Positions 50,883 to 59,457 of a stretch of DNA of 64,000 nucleotides are shown here, piece by piece. Numbering within the stretch: the stretch's first letter is position 1; each line of letters starts with the position of its first letter. Both the position numbers and the translations under genes were made by a program. This DNA is from UBA6109 sp035366835 (GTDB lineage: Bacteria > Desulfobacterota > Syntrophia > Syntrophales > UBA6109), in the NCBI GenBank assembly GCA_035366835.1, contig DAOSIS010000016.1, positions 22,188 to 86,187 of the forward strand. Reading direction: 5' to 3'. The notes below the pieces were generated by a model. It saw only the letters and a list, made by a program, of their open reading frames with translations, was not told the DNA's origin and searched no databases.

Positions 50883-51386
50883 TTACAACTTGGCGACTTG
50901 AAACCCCTGCAGGCGAATGGCCACCGAGCGCTGCAGGAGATCGATCGACACGACGAAGAGTTCCTTCTCCGGATCGGTGCTGACCACGATCCCCTCGACG
51001 CCACGGAAGGGCCCGTCGACGATGCGCGCCGGTTCCCCGACGTGCGGGTACTGCAGCTGGAACGTCTCGACCCGCGATTCGACGATACGCCGTATGGCCT
51101 CGATCTTCTCGTCGGGAACGGGGATCGCCTCGGCGCTGCTCGGCCTGCCGAGAATCCGCACCGCGCCCGGCGTCTTCAGGATGTCCAGTTTTGTCTGGTT
51201 GTCCAGCGCGGCGACATCGACGAAGAGATATCCCGAAAACATGGGGAGGAGGATCCTCTTTCTCCGATCCTTCCGCCTGCTCCATGTCTCGACCTTCGGC
51301 AGGAAGGCGTGGAGCGACTTGCGGATGAGCCCCTCGTAGACCTTCTCCTCATGGCGGCTGCGCGTGTGAACGGCGTACCAGGACAT
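50883..51386 (-). CDS. NusG paralogue (RfaH/UpxY-type antiterminator)
   Basis: A 167-residue two-domain protein: NGN domain (about 1-100: WYAVHTRSRHEEKVYEGL, LLPMFSGYLFVD) and C-terminal KOW domain (GEPARIVDGPFRGVEGIVV). True NusG genes lie in the secE-rplK cluster, and this one is alone, so it is more likely an operon-specific factor for a long surface-polysaccharide operon elsewhere. It is convergent with the MBL gene, 8 bases apart. Confidence 0.87.
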   Translation of the reverse strand: MSWYAVHTRSRHEEKVYEGLIRKSLHAFLPKVETWSRRKDRRKRILLPMFSGYLFVDVAALDNQTKLDILKTPGAVRILGRPSSAEAIPVPDEKIEAIRRIVESRVETFQLQYPHVGEPARIVDGPFRGVEGIVVSTDPEKELFVVSIDLLQRSVAIRLQGFQVAKL

Positions 51387-51455
51387 ACGGTTGATTTCCC
51401 CTTCGTTTGGTGCCAAGCTACCGCAGCACCGCAATTTTTTCAATGGGGAGTCCAT

Positions 51456-53084
51456 ATGAGGCTTCTGATCGACGGCCTCCGCTTCGCGCTTCGGGCGGAG
51501 CCGGACGGCAAGACTCTCGCGGAGAGAGTCGCATCCGTGCTCGGCGTGAGGCCGGAGGAGATTTCCTCGCTCCGCGTCGTACGCCGCTCGGTCGACGCCC
51601 GCCGCCGCCGCGAGCCCAGAATCGTCCTCGGATTGGAGGTGACCGTTCCGGACGGTGCGCACGGGGGCCCGCGAAAGGAAGCGGGTGTCTCCATCCGCAG
51701 CGCCGATGCCCCGTGGCATCCGCCTGCATCCCGCGGAAGGCCGCCGGGAAACAAACGTCCCGTCGTCGTTGGCTGCGGACCGGCCGGGCTTTTTGCGGCG
51801 CTGGCCTTGGCCATGGGCGGCTGTCCGCCGGTGCTCCTGGAGCGCGGGCGTCCCCTCGCGGAGCGCGCGGCCGACGTCCGCGAATTCTGGGAGCGCGGCC
51901 GCCTGAACCCCGAGAGCAACGTCCAGTTCGGCGAGGGAGGGGCGGGCGCCTTCTCCGACGGCAAGCTGACGAGCCGCCTCCGCGACCCGCGCGGCGACTG
52001 GGTGAAGAAGATCTTCGTGGAAAGCGGCGCCCCCGCGTCGATCCTGACCGACGCCAAGCCGCACGTGGGAACGGACAGGCTTCGCGCCGTCGTCGCGTCC
52101 CTGCGGAAGCGGCTCGTCGAGGCCGGGGTGGAGATCCGCTTCGGCGCAGCCGTGACGGGCCTCATCGTACGGAACGGCGCTGCGGCGGGCGTGGTCGTCG
52201 GCGGCGGCGAAGAAATCGCGGCGGAGAGCATTGTCTTCGCCGCAGGCCAGAGCGCCGAGGACACCTATGGGATGCTGGAGCGCAGCGGCCTGTCCCTGTC
52301 GGCGAAACCCTTCGCGATCGGCCTGCGCGTCGAGCATCCCCAGGATCTCGTCGATCGGATTCAGTACGGCCGCTGGCGGGAGGACCCGCAGCTGCCGCCC
52401 GCGGAATATTTCCTCACGGCCAGGCTCGACTCGCTGGGCCGCTCCGTCTACACCTTCTGCATGTGCCCCGGCGGCCAGGTCATCGGCTCCAGCTCCGAGG
52501 CCGGCAGGATCGTCACGAACGGGATGAGCAATTCGCGACGGAACGGGCCTTTCGCCAACGCCGCCGTCGTGGTCAACGTCCGGACGGAGGATTTCGACCG
52601 GGGGAGTCCGCTGGACGGCCTGGCCTTCCGACGGCGCTGGGAGGAAAAGGCCTTTGCCGTCGGCGGAGGGGACTATGCCGCGCCGGCGCAGCGCCTCGTC
52701 GATTTCCTGCGGGGCGAGGCGTCGCCTTCGATCGGGCGCCACAGCTTCCTCCCCCGCGTCCGTGCCGCGCGGCTCGACGACGCGTTGCCGCCCTTCGCGG
52801 CGGAAGCGATCCGGGAGGGCCTGAAGGTCTTCGGCCGGAAGATGCCGGGGTTCCTCTCCGAGGAAGCGCTCCTGATCGGCGTGGAGACGCGCACGTCGTC
52901 GCCCGTGCGGATTCTGCGGGGGCCCGACGGGACCGCCGTGGGGGTCGCGGGGTTCTACCCCTGCGGTGAGGGATCGGGGTACGCGGGCGGGATCATCAGC
53001 TCCGCCGTGGACGGGATCCGGGTGGCGGAAAGCATCCTGGCGGCGGCAGAGCGGACCGTGACGCCGGACTTCTCCCGCGCTTGA
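51456..53084 (+). CDS. FAD-dependent oxidoreductase of the YtfG/NAD(FAD)-utilising dehydrogenase type
   Basis: A 542-residue protein. An N-terminal part (about 1-95) precedes the FAD motif VVVGCGPAGLFAALALAMGG (about 103). SNVQFGEGGAGAFSDGKLTSR and FSTCMCPGG-like YTFCMCPGGQV are blocks of a widespread but uncharacterised family of large FAD proteins. The C-terminal block GFYPCGEGSGYAGGIISSAVDG is the second flavin contact. GGGGAG precedes ATG 51456. The substrate is unknown. Confidence 0.85.
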   Translation: MRLLIDGLRFALRAEPDGKTLAERVASVLGVRPEEISSLRVVRRSVDARRRREPRIVLGLEVTVPDGAHGGPRKEAGVSIRSADAPWHPPASRGRPPGNKRPVVVGCGPAGLFAALALAMGGCPPVLLERGRPLAERAADVREFWERGRLNPESNVQFGEGGAGAFSDGKLTSRLRDPRGDWVKKIFVESGAPASILTDAKPHVGTDRLRAVVASLRKRLVEAGVEIRFGAAVTGLIVRNGAAAGVVVGGGEEIAAESIVFAAGQSAEDTYGMLERSGLSLSAKPFAIGLRVEHPQDLVDRIQYGRWREDPQLPPAEYFLTARLDSLGRSVYTFCMCPGGQVIGSSSEAGRIVTNGMSNSRRNGPFANAAVVVNVRTEDFDRGSPLDGLAFRRRWEEKAFAVGGGDYAAPAQRLVDFLRGEASPSIGRHSFLPRVRAARLDDALPPFAAEAIREGLKVFGRKMPGFLSEEALLIGVETRTSSPVRILRGPDGTAVGVAGFYPCGEGSGYAGGIISSAVDGIRVAESILAAAERTVTPDFSRA

Positions 53085-53115
53085 AGTGCGGCAGGGCGGG
53101 GACGAGACACGGGGT

Positions 53116-54009
53116 TCACTGCCGATGGCTGCCCGGCCGCTGCGCGCATTCCTTGATCGCCTCCCACAGCAGGTCGACCACGTGGAGGTTCGGGCTGTCC
53201 CTCCGGACCATGAGCCCCATTTCTCTGGTGAGCGGAGGGGTCCCGAAGGTCACGCAATGAAGCTTCGCGAACCGCCGCTCGGACAGGTAGAGATCGGGCA
53301 CGATCCCGATGCCGACGTTGTGTTCGACCATGAGCAGGATGTTTTCGTAGGAGTCGAATTCCATCACGGGTTCCGCCTTGATGCCGCGGCGCTTCATCTC
53401 ACGGTCGATCATGGTCTCTTCGAGAAGCTGCGGCTTGTGCCGCAGGTAGGGGCCCCTGCTCAGCAGCTCTTCATCCGTTTTCCCCCTGTACCGGTCCGGC
53501 GCAACCACGTAGAACCGCTCCAGTTTGTACGGTCGCCACAGGAGCTCCTCGGGAAGCTGAACCGGTCCGACGCCGAAGCTCGCGTCGAGCTTCCGGCTGA
53601 CCACCTCCTGGGCCAGGTGTCTTGTCACGCCGCTGGCGATGACGAGACCGATGGTCAACTTGGGGTGCTTGGCCCTGAGAACGATGAGGGCATTGGCCAC
53701 GTCGCCGGTGACGGCACTGCGCACATGGCCCAGGACCAGCTTGCCTCCGAGTTTCGTTTTCTGGTTCCGTCCCTTGTATTCGTTCCATTGCTGCAGGATC
53801 TGCCGCGTCACCGCGACAAGCTTTTCGCCCTCTTCGGTCAGCGTGACGGGCCGTCGCGACCGGTCGACCAGGGGCGTCCCGAACTCTTCTTCCAGGTCCT
53901 TCAGGTGCTGGCTTACGGCTGCCTGCGAAAGGTGGACCGCGGTCGCTGCGGCGGTCAGGCTGCCGAGTTCCGCCACGTAGATCAGGGACTTGACCTTGTC
54001 CATGTTCAT
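53116..54009 (-). CDS. LysR-family regulator
   Basis: A 297-residue regulator with N-terminal helix-turn-helix (SLTAAATAVHLSQAAVSQHLKDLEEEFG) and a two-lobed ligand domain. GAGGTGTCTCC precedes the ATG. It is divergent from the dehydrogenase/TTT operon, and a perfect palindrome lies between the two, so it very likely controls that operon in answer to its substrate or a pathway intermediate. Confidence 0.94.
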   Translation of the reverse strand: MNMDKVKSLIYVAELGSLTAAATAVHLSQAAVSQHLKDLEEEFGTPLVDRSRRPVTLTEEGEKLVAVTRQILQQWNEYKGRNQKTKLGGKLVLGHVRSAVTGDVANALIVLRAKHPKLTIGLVIASGVTRHLAQEVVSRKLDASFGVGPVQLPEELLWRPYKLERFYVVAPDRYRGKTDEELLSRGPYLRHKPQLLEETMIDREMKRRGIKAEPVMEFDSYENILLMVEHNVGIGIVPDLYLSERRFAKLHCVTFGTPPLTREMGLMVRRDSPNLHVVDLLWEAIKECAQRPGSHRQ

Positions 54010-54071
54010 GGAGACACCTCATCCGCCCGGCGAAAGCCGGGGTTCGGCCATCGAGATGGAGCGGCGGTCAT

Positions 54072-54092
54072 ATTATAAGGAAATCTTATAAT
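54072..54092. promoter_or_regulatory. LysR-type operator palindrome
   Basis: ATTATAAG (54072-54079), 5 bases, CTTATAAT (54085-54092): a perfect 8+8 inverted repeat containing the T-N11-A pattern of LysR sites. It lies 63 bases ahead of the regulator start and 100 bases ahead of the divergent dehydrogenase gene. Confidence 0.75.
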
Positions 54093-54191
54093 TTCAATCA
54101 AAATATTCGATTTGCTTTTGACGAAGAGGGGTGTTTAAATTAATCCGTTTTTTGTCAGGATCGACAAACGGATCAACAGAGGATGTCCGCC

Positions 54192-55244
54192 ATGGCCGAG
54201 ACGACCCTCATCAGACCCCAGGACCTTGCCGGATTCGTTGCCGCCGTACTCGAACGGCTGGATGTGCCGCCTCCCGATGCGAAAACCGTGTCCGATTGCC
54301 TCGTCTTCGCCCACCTACGCGGCTTCGACACGCACGGACTTCCCTGTCTTGCCGGATACGTGGAATGCCTGGAGCAGGGGCGGATCAAATCCCGGCCCTG
54401 CATCGCCGTCGAGAGGCCCATGCCCTGGACGGTCCGTCTCGATGCGGACAACGGCCTCGGACACGTGGCGGCTCACCGGGCCATGACGCTCGCCCTCGAG
54501 GCCGCCGAACAGTTCGGAGTCGGGGCGGCGGCGGTGCGGCGCAGCAACCATTTCGGGGCGGCCTGCTGCTATTCCATGCTGGCCCTGCCCAGAGACTGCA
54601 TCGGGCTGGTGACATCCAACGGCGGTGCCGCGGCCGCGCCGTTCGGGGCCCTGGAGCCCTTCCTGGGAACCAATCCCCTTTCCGTCGCCGTGCCGACGCT
54701 GGAACTCCCCCCTTTTGTCATCGACATGGCCACGAGCGAAGGCGCCCGCAAGAAGGTGCGCCAGGCGCTGTCGCAGGGCGTGCCCCTTCCCGTAGGCTGG
54801 GCGCTGGACAGGGAGGGCAACCCCACGACGGACCCGAAGGCGGCGCTGGAAGGCGTGATGCTGCCCTTCGGAGGCATGAAGGGATCGGCCATCACGCTGC
54901 TGCTGGACATCCTTTCCGGGGTGCTCTCCGGGGCGGAATTCGGCGGCCGGGTGCTGAGCGTCCTGACGAATCAGGAGCGGGAGTCCGGCAACGGCAACTT
55001 CATGCTCATCCTGAAGGCCGGCGCATTTCTTCCGGCCGGGGAGTTCAGGGCGCGGATGGACGATGAGCTGACGCGCCTGCGCGGCCTGCGGCCCGCCAAG
55101 GGAGTCAAGGAAGTCATCTATCCCGGATACAAGGAGCATTTCACGGAGATCTCGCGGCGCGGGCAGGGGATACCGCTGGCCGACGCGCTGATCGAGGAAG
55201 CCCGGCAGATCGGGAAAAGGCACGGGGTCGCCTTTCCTTTCTGA
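54192..55244 (+). CDS. Ldh2/ComC-family NAD(P)-dependent 2-hydroxyacid dehydrogenase
   Basis: A 350-residue enzyme of the malate/L-lactate/ureidoglycolate/sulfolactate dehydrogenase family, unrelated to Rossmann-fold dehydrogenases. Blocks are HLRGFDTHGL (catalytic His region, about 43), RRSNHFGAACCYSMLAL (about 120), TNPLSVAVPT and the ATSEGARKKV block. ATG 54192 is preferred since AGAGG abuts the earlier ATG 54183. First gene of an operon with a TTT transporter, a cysteine/cysteate-lyase-type enzyme and an aminotransferase; that company suggests a sulfolactate dehydrogenase (ComC-like), but malate or lactate cannot be ruled out. Confidence 0.88.
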   Translation: MAETTLIRPQDLAGFVAAVLERLDVPPPDAKTVSDCLVFAHLRGFDTHGLPCLAGYVECLEQGRIKSRPCIAVERPMPWTVRLDADNGLGHVAAHRAMTLALEAAEQFGVGAAAVRRSNHFGAACCYSMLALPRDCIGLVTSNGGAAAAPFGALEPFLGTNPLSVAVPTLELPPFVIDMATSEGARKKVRQALSQGVPLPVGWALDREGNPTTDPKAALEGVMLPFGGMKGSAITLLLDILSGVLSGAEFGGRVLSVLTNQERESGNGNFMLILKAGAFLPAGEFRARMDDELTRLRGLRPAKGVKEVIYPGYKEHFTEISRRGQGIPLADALIEEARQIGKRHGVAFPF

Positions 55245-55394
55245 CGCGCTCGACGGGATCGGCGCATCCGGCCGGCACCGGCCGCCGGGGCATCGGGGGA
55301 GTTGAAGGACAGATATCCCGCCGCCGGAGGGCGGCCGGGTGCTGCAGGGAATGGAGCATTCGCGGAGAACACAGCATCAAAAGGAGGTAGGAAA

Positions 55395-56345
55395 ATGAAA
55401 GGGAAGAGAATATTCACCGTCCTGTTGTCGCTTCTTCTGATCGGCCTGTGGGGATCGGCTGCGACGGCCGCCGAGACCTATCCGGCGAAACCCGTCACCA
55501 TCGTCGTTCCTTTCGCCGCGGGCGGGGCGGTCGATGTCACGATCCGGATCATCGCCGAAGAGGCGGAGAAGGATCTCGGGCAGAAGATCCTTGTCGTCAA
55601 CAAGCCGGGGGCCGGCGCCGCCGAGGGGCAGGGGTTCGTGGCCCGCGCCAATCCGGACGGATACACGCTGCTGGCCATGACGTCGTCGGTCGTGACGAAC
55701 ACCCTGACGAAAAAAGTGGATTTCACCATCGATTCCTTTGCGCCCATCACGTTGTACTGCTTCGATCCCGAGGTGCTGTACGTCAACGCGTCGACGCCCT
55801 TCAAATCCCTTGAGGACCTGATCGCGGCGGGCAAGAAGGGCGTCGTCACGAACGCGACGCACGGTCATTCGACGTCTCACCACATCGCGTCGATGCTCAT
55901 GGAAGAAAAGGCCGGCATCAAGTTCAAGTACGTGCACACCAAGGGGGCGACGGAACAGGTTCCCATGATCGCCGGCGGACACGTGCAGAGCGGACTCGGC
56001 GCTTACGGAGAAGCCAGGAGCATGGTGGACCAGGGCAAGCTCCGTCTGCTCGGCGTCATGTCCGAGGAGAGGGACCCCCGCATTCCCAACGTGCCGACCT
56101 TCAAGGAGAAGGGCTACCCGATGCTGTACGGCGCCTGGCGCGGCATCTCGGGCCCGAAGGGACTCTCCCCGGAAATCCTGGACAGGCTGACCAAGGCGTT
56201 CAAGGCCGCCCTTGACAAGAAAGAGGTGAAGGAAAAATTCGCCAAGGCCGACTACCCCATCATGTACAAGGGGCCGAAGGAGTTCGCGGCCTATCTGAAG
56301 GCGGATTTCGAGAGCAACAAACAGATCCTGTCCCAGCTGAAATAG
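55395..56345 (+). CDS. tctC: TTT transporter solute-binding protein (TctC/Bug family)
   Basis: A 316-residue exported protein; Sec signal MKGKRIFTVLLSLLLIGLWG, cleavage near ATAAE. YPAKPVTIVVPFAAGGAVDV and ANPDGYTLLAM are family blocks. It binds a small acid in the periplasm. AAGGAGGT gives a strong ribosome site, in line with the higher level needed for a binding protein. Confidence 0.94.
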   Translation: MKGKRIFTVLLSLLLIGLWGSAATAAETYPAKPVTIVVPFAAGGAVDVTIRIIAEEAEKDLGQKILVVNKPGAGAAEGQGFVARANPDGYTLLAMTSSVVTNTLTKKVDFTIDSFAPITLYCFDPEVLYVNASTPFKSLEDLIAAGKKGVVTNATHGHSTSHHIASMLMEEKAGIKFKYVHTKGATEQVPMIAGGHVQSGLGAYGEARSMVDQGKLRLLGVMSEERDPRIPNVPTFKEKGYPMLYGAWRGISGPKGLSPEILDRLTKAFKAALDKKEVKEKFAKADYPIMYKGPKEFAAYLKADFESNKQILSQLK

Positions 56346-56387
56346 CGCTGCGCGGGATGCAGGGCTCCCTGCCGGGAGGACCGTGCC

Positions 56388-56876
56388 ATGTCTCGAGAAA
56401 AAAGCGCCCAGGGAAGGACCCCGCAGGTCGTCACCGGTCTTCTGATCTGGATCGTGGTGGCGGGGCTCATCGGATTCACGCGGGGTCTTCCCCTGATCCA
56501 GGAGGGAGCTCCCGGTCCGCGGTTCATGCCCGTTCTGCTTGCCCTGTGCCTGGGGATCCTGAACGTCCTGTACTTTGCGGACATCTTCCTCTCGAAGGGC
56601 GGAGGATCTCTGGTCATGCCCCGCCTTTCCGAGTTGGCGGGTCCCGCGTCGTATGTTCTGGTGGGCCTGTTCATGATCTTCTTCTGGGAGCGCCTGGGGG
56701 TTGTCGCCACCGTCCTCGTCGCCTCCGTCGGCGAGCTGAGATTCCTGGAACGCTACTCCTGGGGCAGGTCCGTCCTTGTCGGGGTGCTGATCAGTCTCAC
56801 GACTTGGGTGCTCTTCCAGTTTGTCCTAGGGGTGCCGCTTCCGGCGGGAATTTTTTCCTGGCTGCTGGTCCGATGA
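56388..56876 (+). CDS. tctB: TTT transporter small membrane subunit (TctB)
   Basis: A 162-residue protein with four membrane segments, including GAPGPRFMPVLLALCLGILN. Size, topology and place between tctC and tctA identify it. GGAGG is 8 bases before the ATG. Confidence 0.9.
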   Translation: MSREKSAQGRTPQVVTGLLIWIVVAGLIGFTRGLPLIQEGAPGPRFMPVLLALCLGILNVLYFADIFLSKGGGSLVMPRLSELAGPASYVLVGLFMIFFWERLGVVATVLVASVGELRFLERYSWGRSVLVGVLISLTTWVLFQFVLGVPLPAGIFSWLLVR

Positions 56877-56898
56877 AACCGGCCGGAGAGGGAATCCA

Positions 56899-58383
56899 GT
56901 GGATACGATCCTGCTGATGTTCAACGGTCTGGCCGTCGCGCTGACGCCCGTCAACCTGATCTTCTGCGCCATCGGCGTCGTCATCGGGACGACGGTGGGC
57001 GCGCTCCCGGGCATCGGCTCGGCGGGCGCCTGCGCCATCCTCCTGCCGGCAACCTTCAAGATGGGCCCCGTGACGGCGCTGATCATGCTCGCCGGCATCT
57101 TTTACGGGACCCAGTACGGGGGGACGATCACCTCGGTCCTGATGCGCGTGCCTGGCGAGTCCGCATCGGTGGTGACGATGTTCGACGGCAACCCTCTCGC
57201 CAGGCAGGGCAAGGCGGGCGTCGCCCTGGGGCTCGCGGCCGTCGGCTCCTTCGTCGGCGGAACGGTGAGCGTCATCGGCCTCATGGTGTTCGGGCCGCTG
57301 CTCGCCGACATGGCGCTGAAGCTCGGGCCCGCCGAATACTTTTCCCTCATGATCATGGCCCTGAGCCTGGTCGTCGCCTTCGCCGGCGAATCGATCGTCC
57401 GCGGCCTGATCGCCACCTGCCTGGGGCTGATGCTGGCCATGGTGGGGCAGGATCTCATGACCGGCCAGCCGCGGCTCACCTTCGGCCTCCAGCAGCTTCT
57501 CGACGGCATCGACTTCCTCCCCGTGGCCGTGGGGATGTTCGGCCTGAGCGAGATGATCGCGTTCTTCGAAAAGCGCAATCCCCTGGAGATCGTCAAGGCG
57601 GAGCTCGGTTTCCTGAAGGTGCTCCCGTCGCTGCGGGACCTGAGGGAATCGTTCTTTCCCATGGTCCGGGGGACCGCCATCGGGTTCTTCGTGGGGATCT
57701 TTCCCGGAGCGGGGCCCACGATCTCGTCGTTCCTCTCCTACGGCCTCGAACAGCGCATCTCCAAGAACCCCGAACAGTTCGGGAAGGGCGCCATAGCCGG
57801 CGTCGCCGGGCCGGAGACGGCGAACAACGCGGCGACGGGCGGCGCCATGGTCCCCATGCTGAGCCTGGGCCTTCCCAGCTCCCCCTCCACGGCGCTCATG
57901 CTCGCCGCGCTCATCATGTTCGGCCTCAAACCGGGCCCGACGCTGTTCAACGACGCACCCGACGTCGTGTGGGGTCTGATCGGCAGCCTCTACGTAGGCA
58001 ACGTGATGCTGGTCGTCATCAACCTCGCCTGCATCCCGCTGATCGTCTATTTCATGGACAAGGTCCGCGGCTACCTGCCGATCATCATCCTTCTCCTTTC
58101 GGCGTTCGGTGTGTACAGCTACCGAAGTTCCGTATTCGACATCGGGATCATGATGGCCTTTGCCCTCGTTGGCTACGGCATGACCAAGGTCGCCATTCCC
58201 CTGGCGCCGGTCATCCTGGGGCTTCTGCTCGGCGGGCCTGCGGAAAACAGCCTCCGGCAGGCGCTCGTGCTGTCGGACGGCAACCCCCTGGTCTTCCTGG
58301 CGCATCCCATCTCGGCCGCGTTTCTCGCCATCACCTGCGCGTCTCTCCTGCTTCCGGTTCTGCTGCGCAAGAGGAAGGGATGA
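56899..58383 (+). CDS. tctA: TTT transporter large membrane subunit (TctA)
   Basis: A 494-residue permease with about 11-12 membrane segments. GTTVGALPGIGSAGACAILLP, GTQYGGTITSVLMRVPGE and GAGPTISSFLSYGLEQRISK are diagnostic for TctA. GTG 56899 follows GGAGAGG. It transports the acid caught by TctC. Confidence 0.95.
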   Translation: MDTILLMFNGLAVALTPVNLIFCAIGVVIGTTVGALPGIGSAGACAILLPATFKMGPVTALIMLAGIFYGTQYGGTITSVLMRVPGESASVVTMFDGNPLARQGKAGVALGLAAVGSFVGGTVSVIGLMVFGPLLADMALKLGPAEYFSLMIMALSLVVAFAGESIVRGLIATCLGLMLAMVGQDLMTGQPRLTFGLQQLLDGIDFLPVAVGMFGLSEMIAFFEKRNPLEIVKAELGFLKVLPSLRDLRESFFPMVRGTAIGFFVGIFPGAGPTISSFLSYGLEQRISKNPEQFGKGAIAGVAGPETANNAATGGAMVPMLSLGLPSSPSTALMLAALIMFGLKPGPTLFNDAPDVVWGLIGSLYVGNVMLVVINLACIPLIVYFMDKVRGYLPIIILLLSAFGVYSYRSSVFDIGIMMAFALVGYGMTKVAIPLAPVILGLLLGGPAENSLRQALVLSDGNPLVFLAHPISAAFLAITCASLLLPVLLRKRKG

Positions 58384-58445
58384 CGGTCCGAGCAGCACTT
58401 GCATCCGGCAGCGTCCGTAAACGCAGACAGAGGAAGGAACCCCCC

Positions 58446-59447
58446 ATGAATCTCGCCAGATTCCCCCGCAGAAGGTACACGGCCGGGCCGACGCCTCTCG
58501 AGAGGCTTCCCCGCTTCTCCGCAGCCCTGGGCGGTCCGAACGTCTGGATCAAGCGGGACGATCTCCTGGGGCTGACCGCCGGAGGAAACAAGACCAGGAA
58601 GCTGGAATTCCTGGTGGCCGATGCCCTGGCCCGCGGAGCGGACACGCTGATCACCTGCGGGGCCATCCAATCGAACCACTGCCGGCTGACCCTGGCGGCG
58701 GCGGTGAGGGAAGGACTGAAATGCCGGCTGGTCCTGGAGGAGCGGATTCCGGGAAGCTACGATCCCCGGGCCGGCGGCAACAATCTCCTCTACAGCCTCC
58801 TGGGCGCGGAGCAGCTCAGGATCGTGCCGGCCGACGCCTCCATGCCGGCGGAAATGGCGGCCGTGGAGGGAGAACTGGCCGCTGCGGGCCGGAAAGGCTA
58901 CGTGATCCCCGGGGGCGGGTCGACCCCCCTCGGGGCGCTGGGTTACGTGGCCTGCGCTCGGGAGATCCTCGCACAGATGTTCGACATGGGGCTGGACCTC
59001 GACGCGGTCTTCTGCGCCAGCGGCAGCGCCGGGACCCAGGCCGGTCTCATCGCCGGTTTCCGGGGATGCGGCGCCGACGTGCCCGTCGTCGGGATCAGCG
59101 TCAGGCGCACCGGGGAAGACCAGGAGGCGCAGGTTTACAGCCTGGCCCGGGAAACGGCGGAGTTCGCAGGCCTCAGCGCCGGCATTCCCCGGGAGAGCGT
59201 CGTCTGCTTCGGCGATTATGTCGGGCCGGGATATTCCCTGCCCACGCCGGGCATGGCGGAAGCCGTGAAGCTGTTGGCGAGGACGGAGGGCATCCTGCTC
59301 GATCCCGTCTATACCGGGAAGGCCATGGCCGGTCTCATGGACCTCGTGAGGAAAGGCCGTTTCGAACGGGACGCCAACCTCCTCTTCGTCCACACGGGCG
59401 GTTCGCCGGCCCTTCATGCCTACAAAGAGTATCTATTTTCCCATTAG
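58446..59447 (+). CDS. D-cysteine desulfhydrase / L-cysteate sulfo-lyase family PLP enzyme
   Basis: A 333-residue fold-type II PLP enzyme. The PLP Lys is in GGNKTRKLEFLVADAL (about residue 42-45); SGSAGTQAGLIAGF binds the cofactor phosphate; LDPVYTGKAMAGLMDLVRKG is the conserved end block. The family contains D-cysteine desulfhydrase (DcyD), ACC deaminase and L-cysteate sulfo-lyase (CuyA), which releases pyruvate, ammonia and sulfite. Sequence alone does not separate DcyD from CuyA here; the neighbours (dehydrogenase, TTT uptake, aminotransferase) make CuyA attractive. Start ATG 58446 follows AGGAAGG. Confidence 0.85.
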   Translation: MNLARFPRRRYTAGPTPLERLPRFSAALGGPNVWIKRDDLLGLTAGGNKTRKLEFLVADALARGADTLITCGAIQSNHCRLTLAAAVREGLKCRLVLEERIPGSYDPRAGGNNLLYSLLGAEQLRIVPADASMPAEMAAVEGELAAAGRKGYVIPGGGSTPLGALGYVACAREILAQMFDMGLDLDAVFCASGSAGTQAGLIAGFRGCGADVPVVGISVRRTGEDQEAQVYSLARETAEFAGLSAGIPRESVVCFGDYVGPGYSLPTPGMAEAVKLLARTEGILLDPVYTGKAMAGLMDLVRKGRFERDANLLFVHTGGSPALHAYKEYLFSH

Positions 59448-59457
59448 GAGAACAGCC

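Noticed and set aside
51387..52742. In-frame upstream extension of the NusG-like gene to 619 residues, and of the FAD protein gene back to 50898
   Set aside because: Both extensions run antisense through the neighbouring gene; clear ribosome sites mark the shorter starts.
56797..58404. A 535-codon leftward frame
   Set aside because: Lies fully antisense to tctA; the protein is a His/Arg/Glu/Gly-rich mirror of membrane-protein codons.
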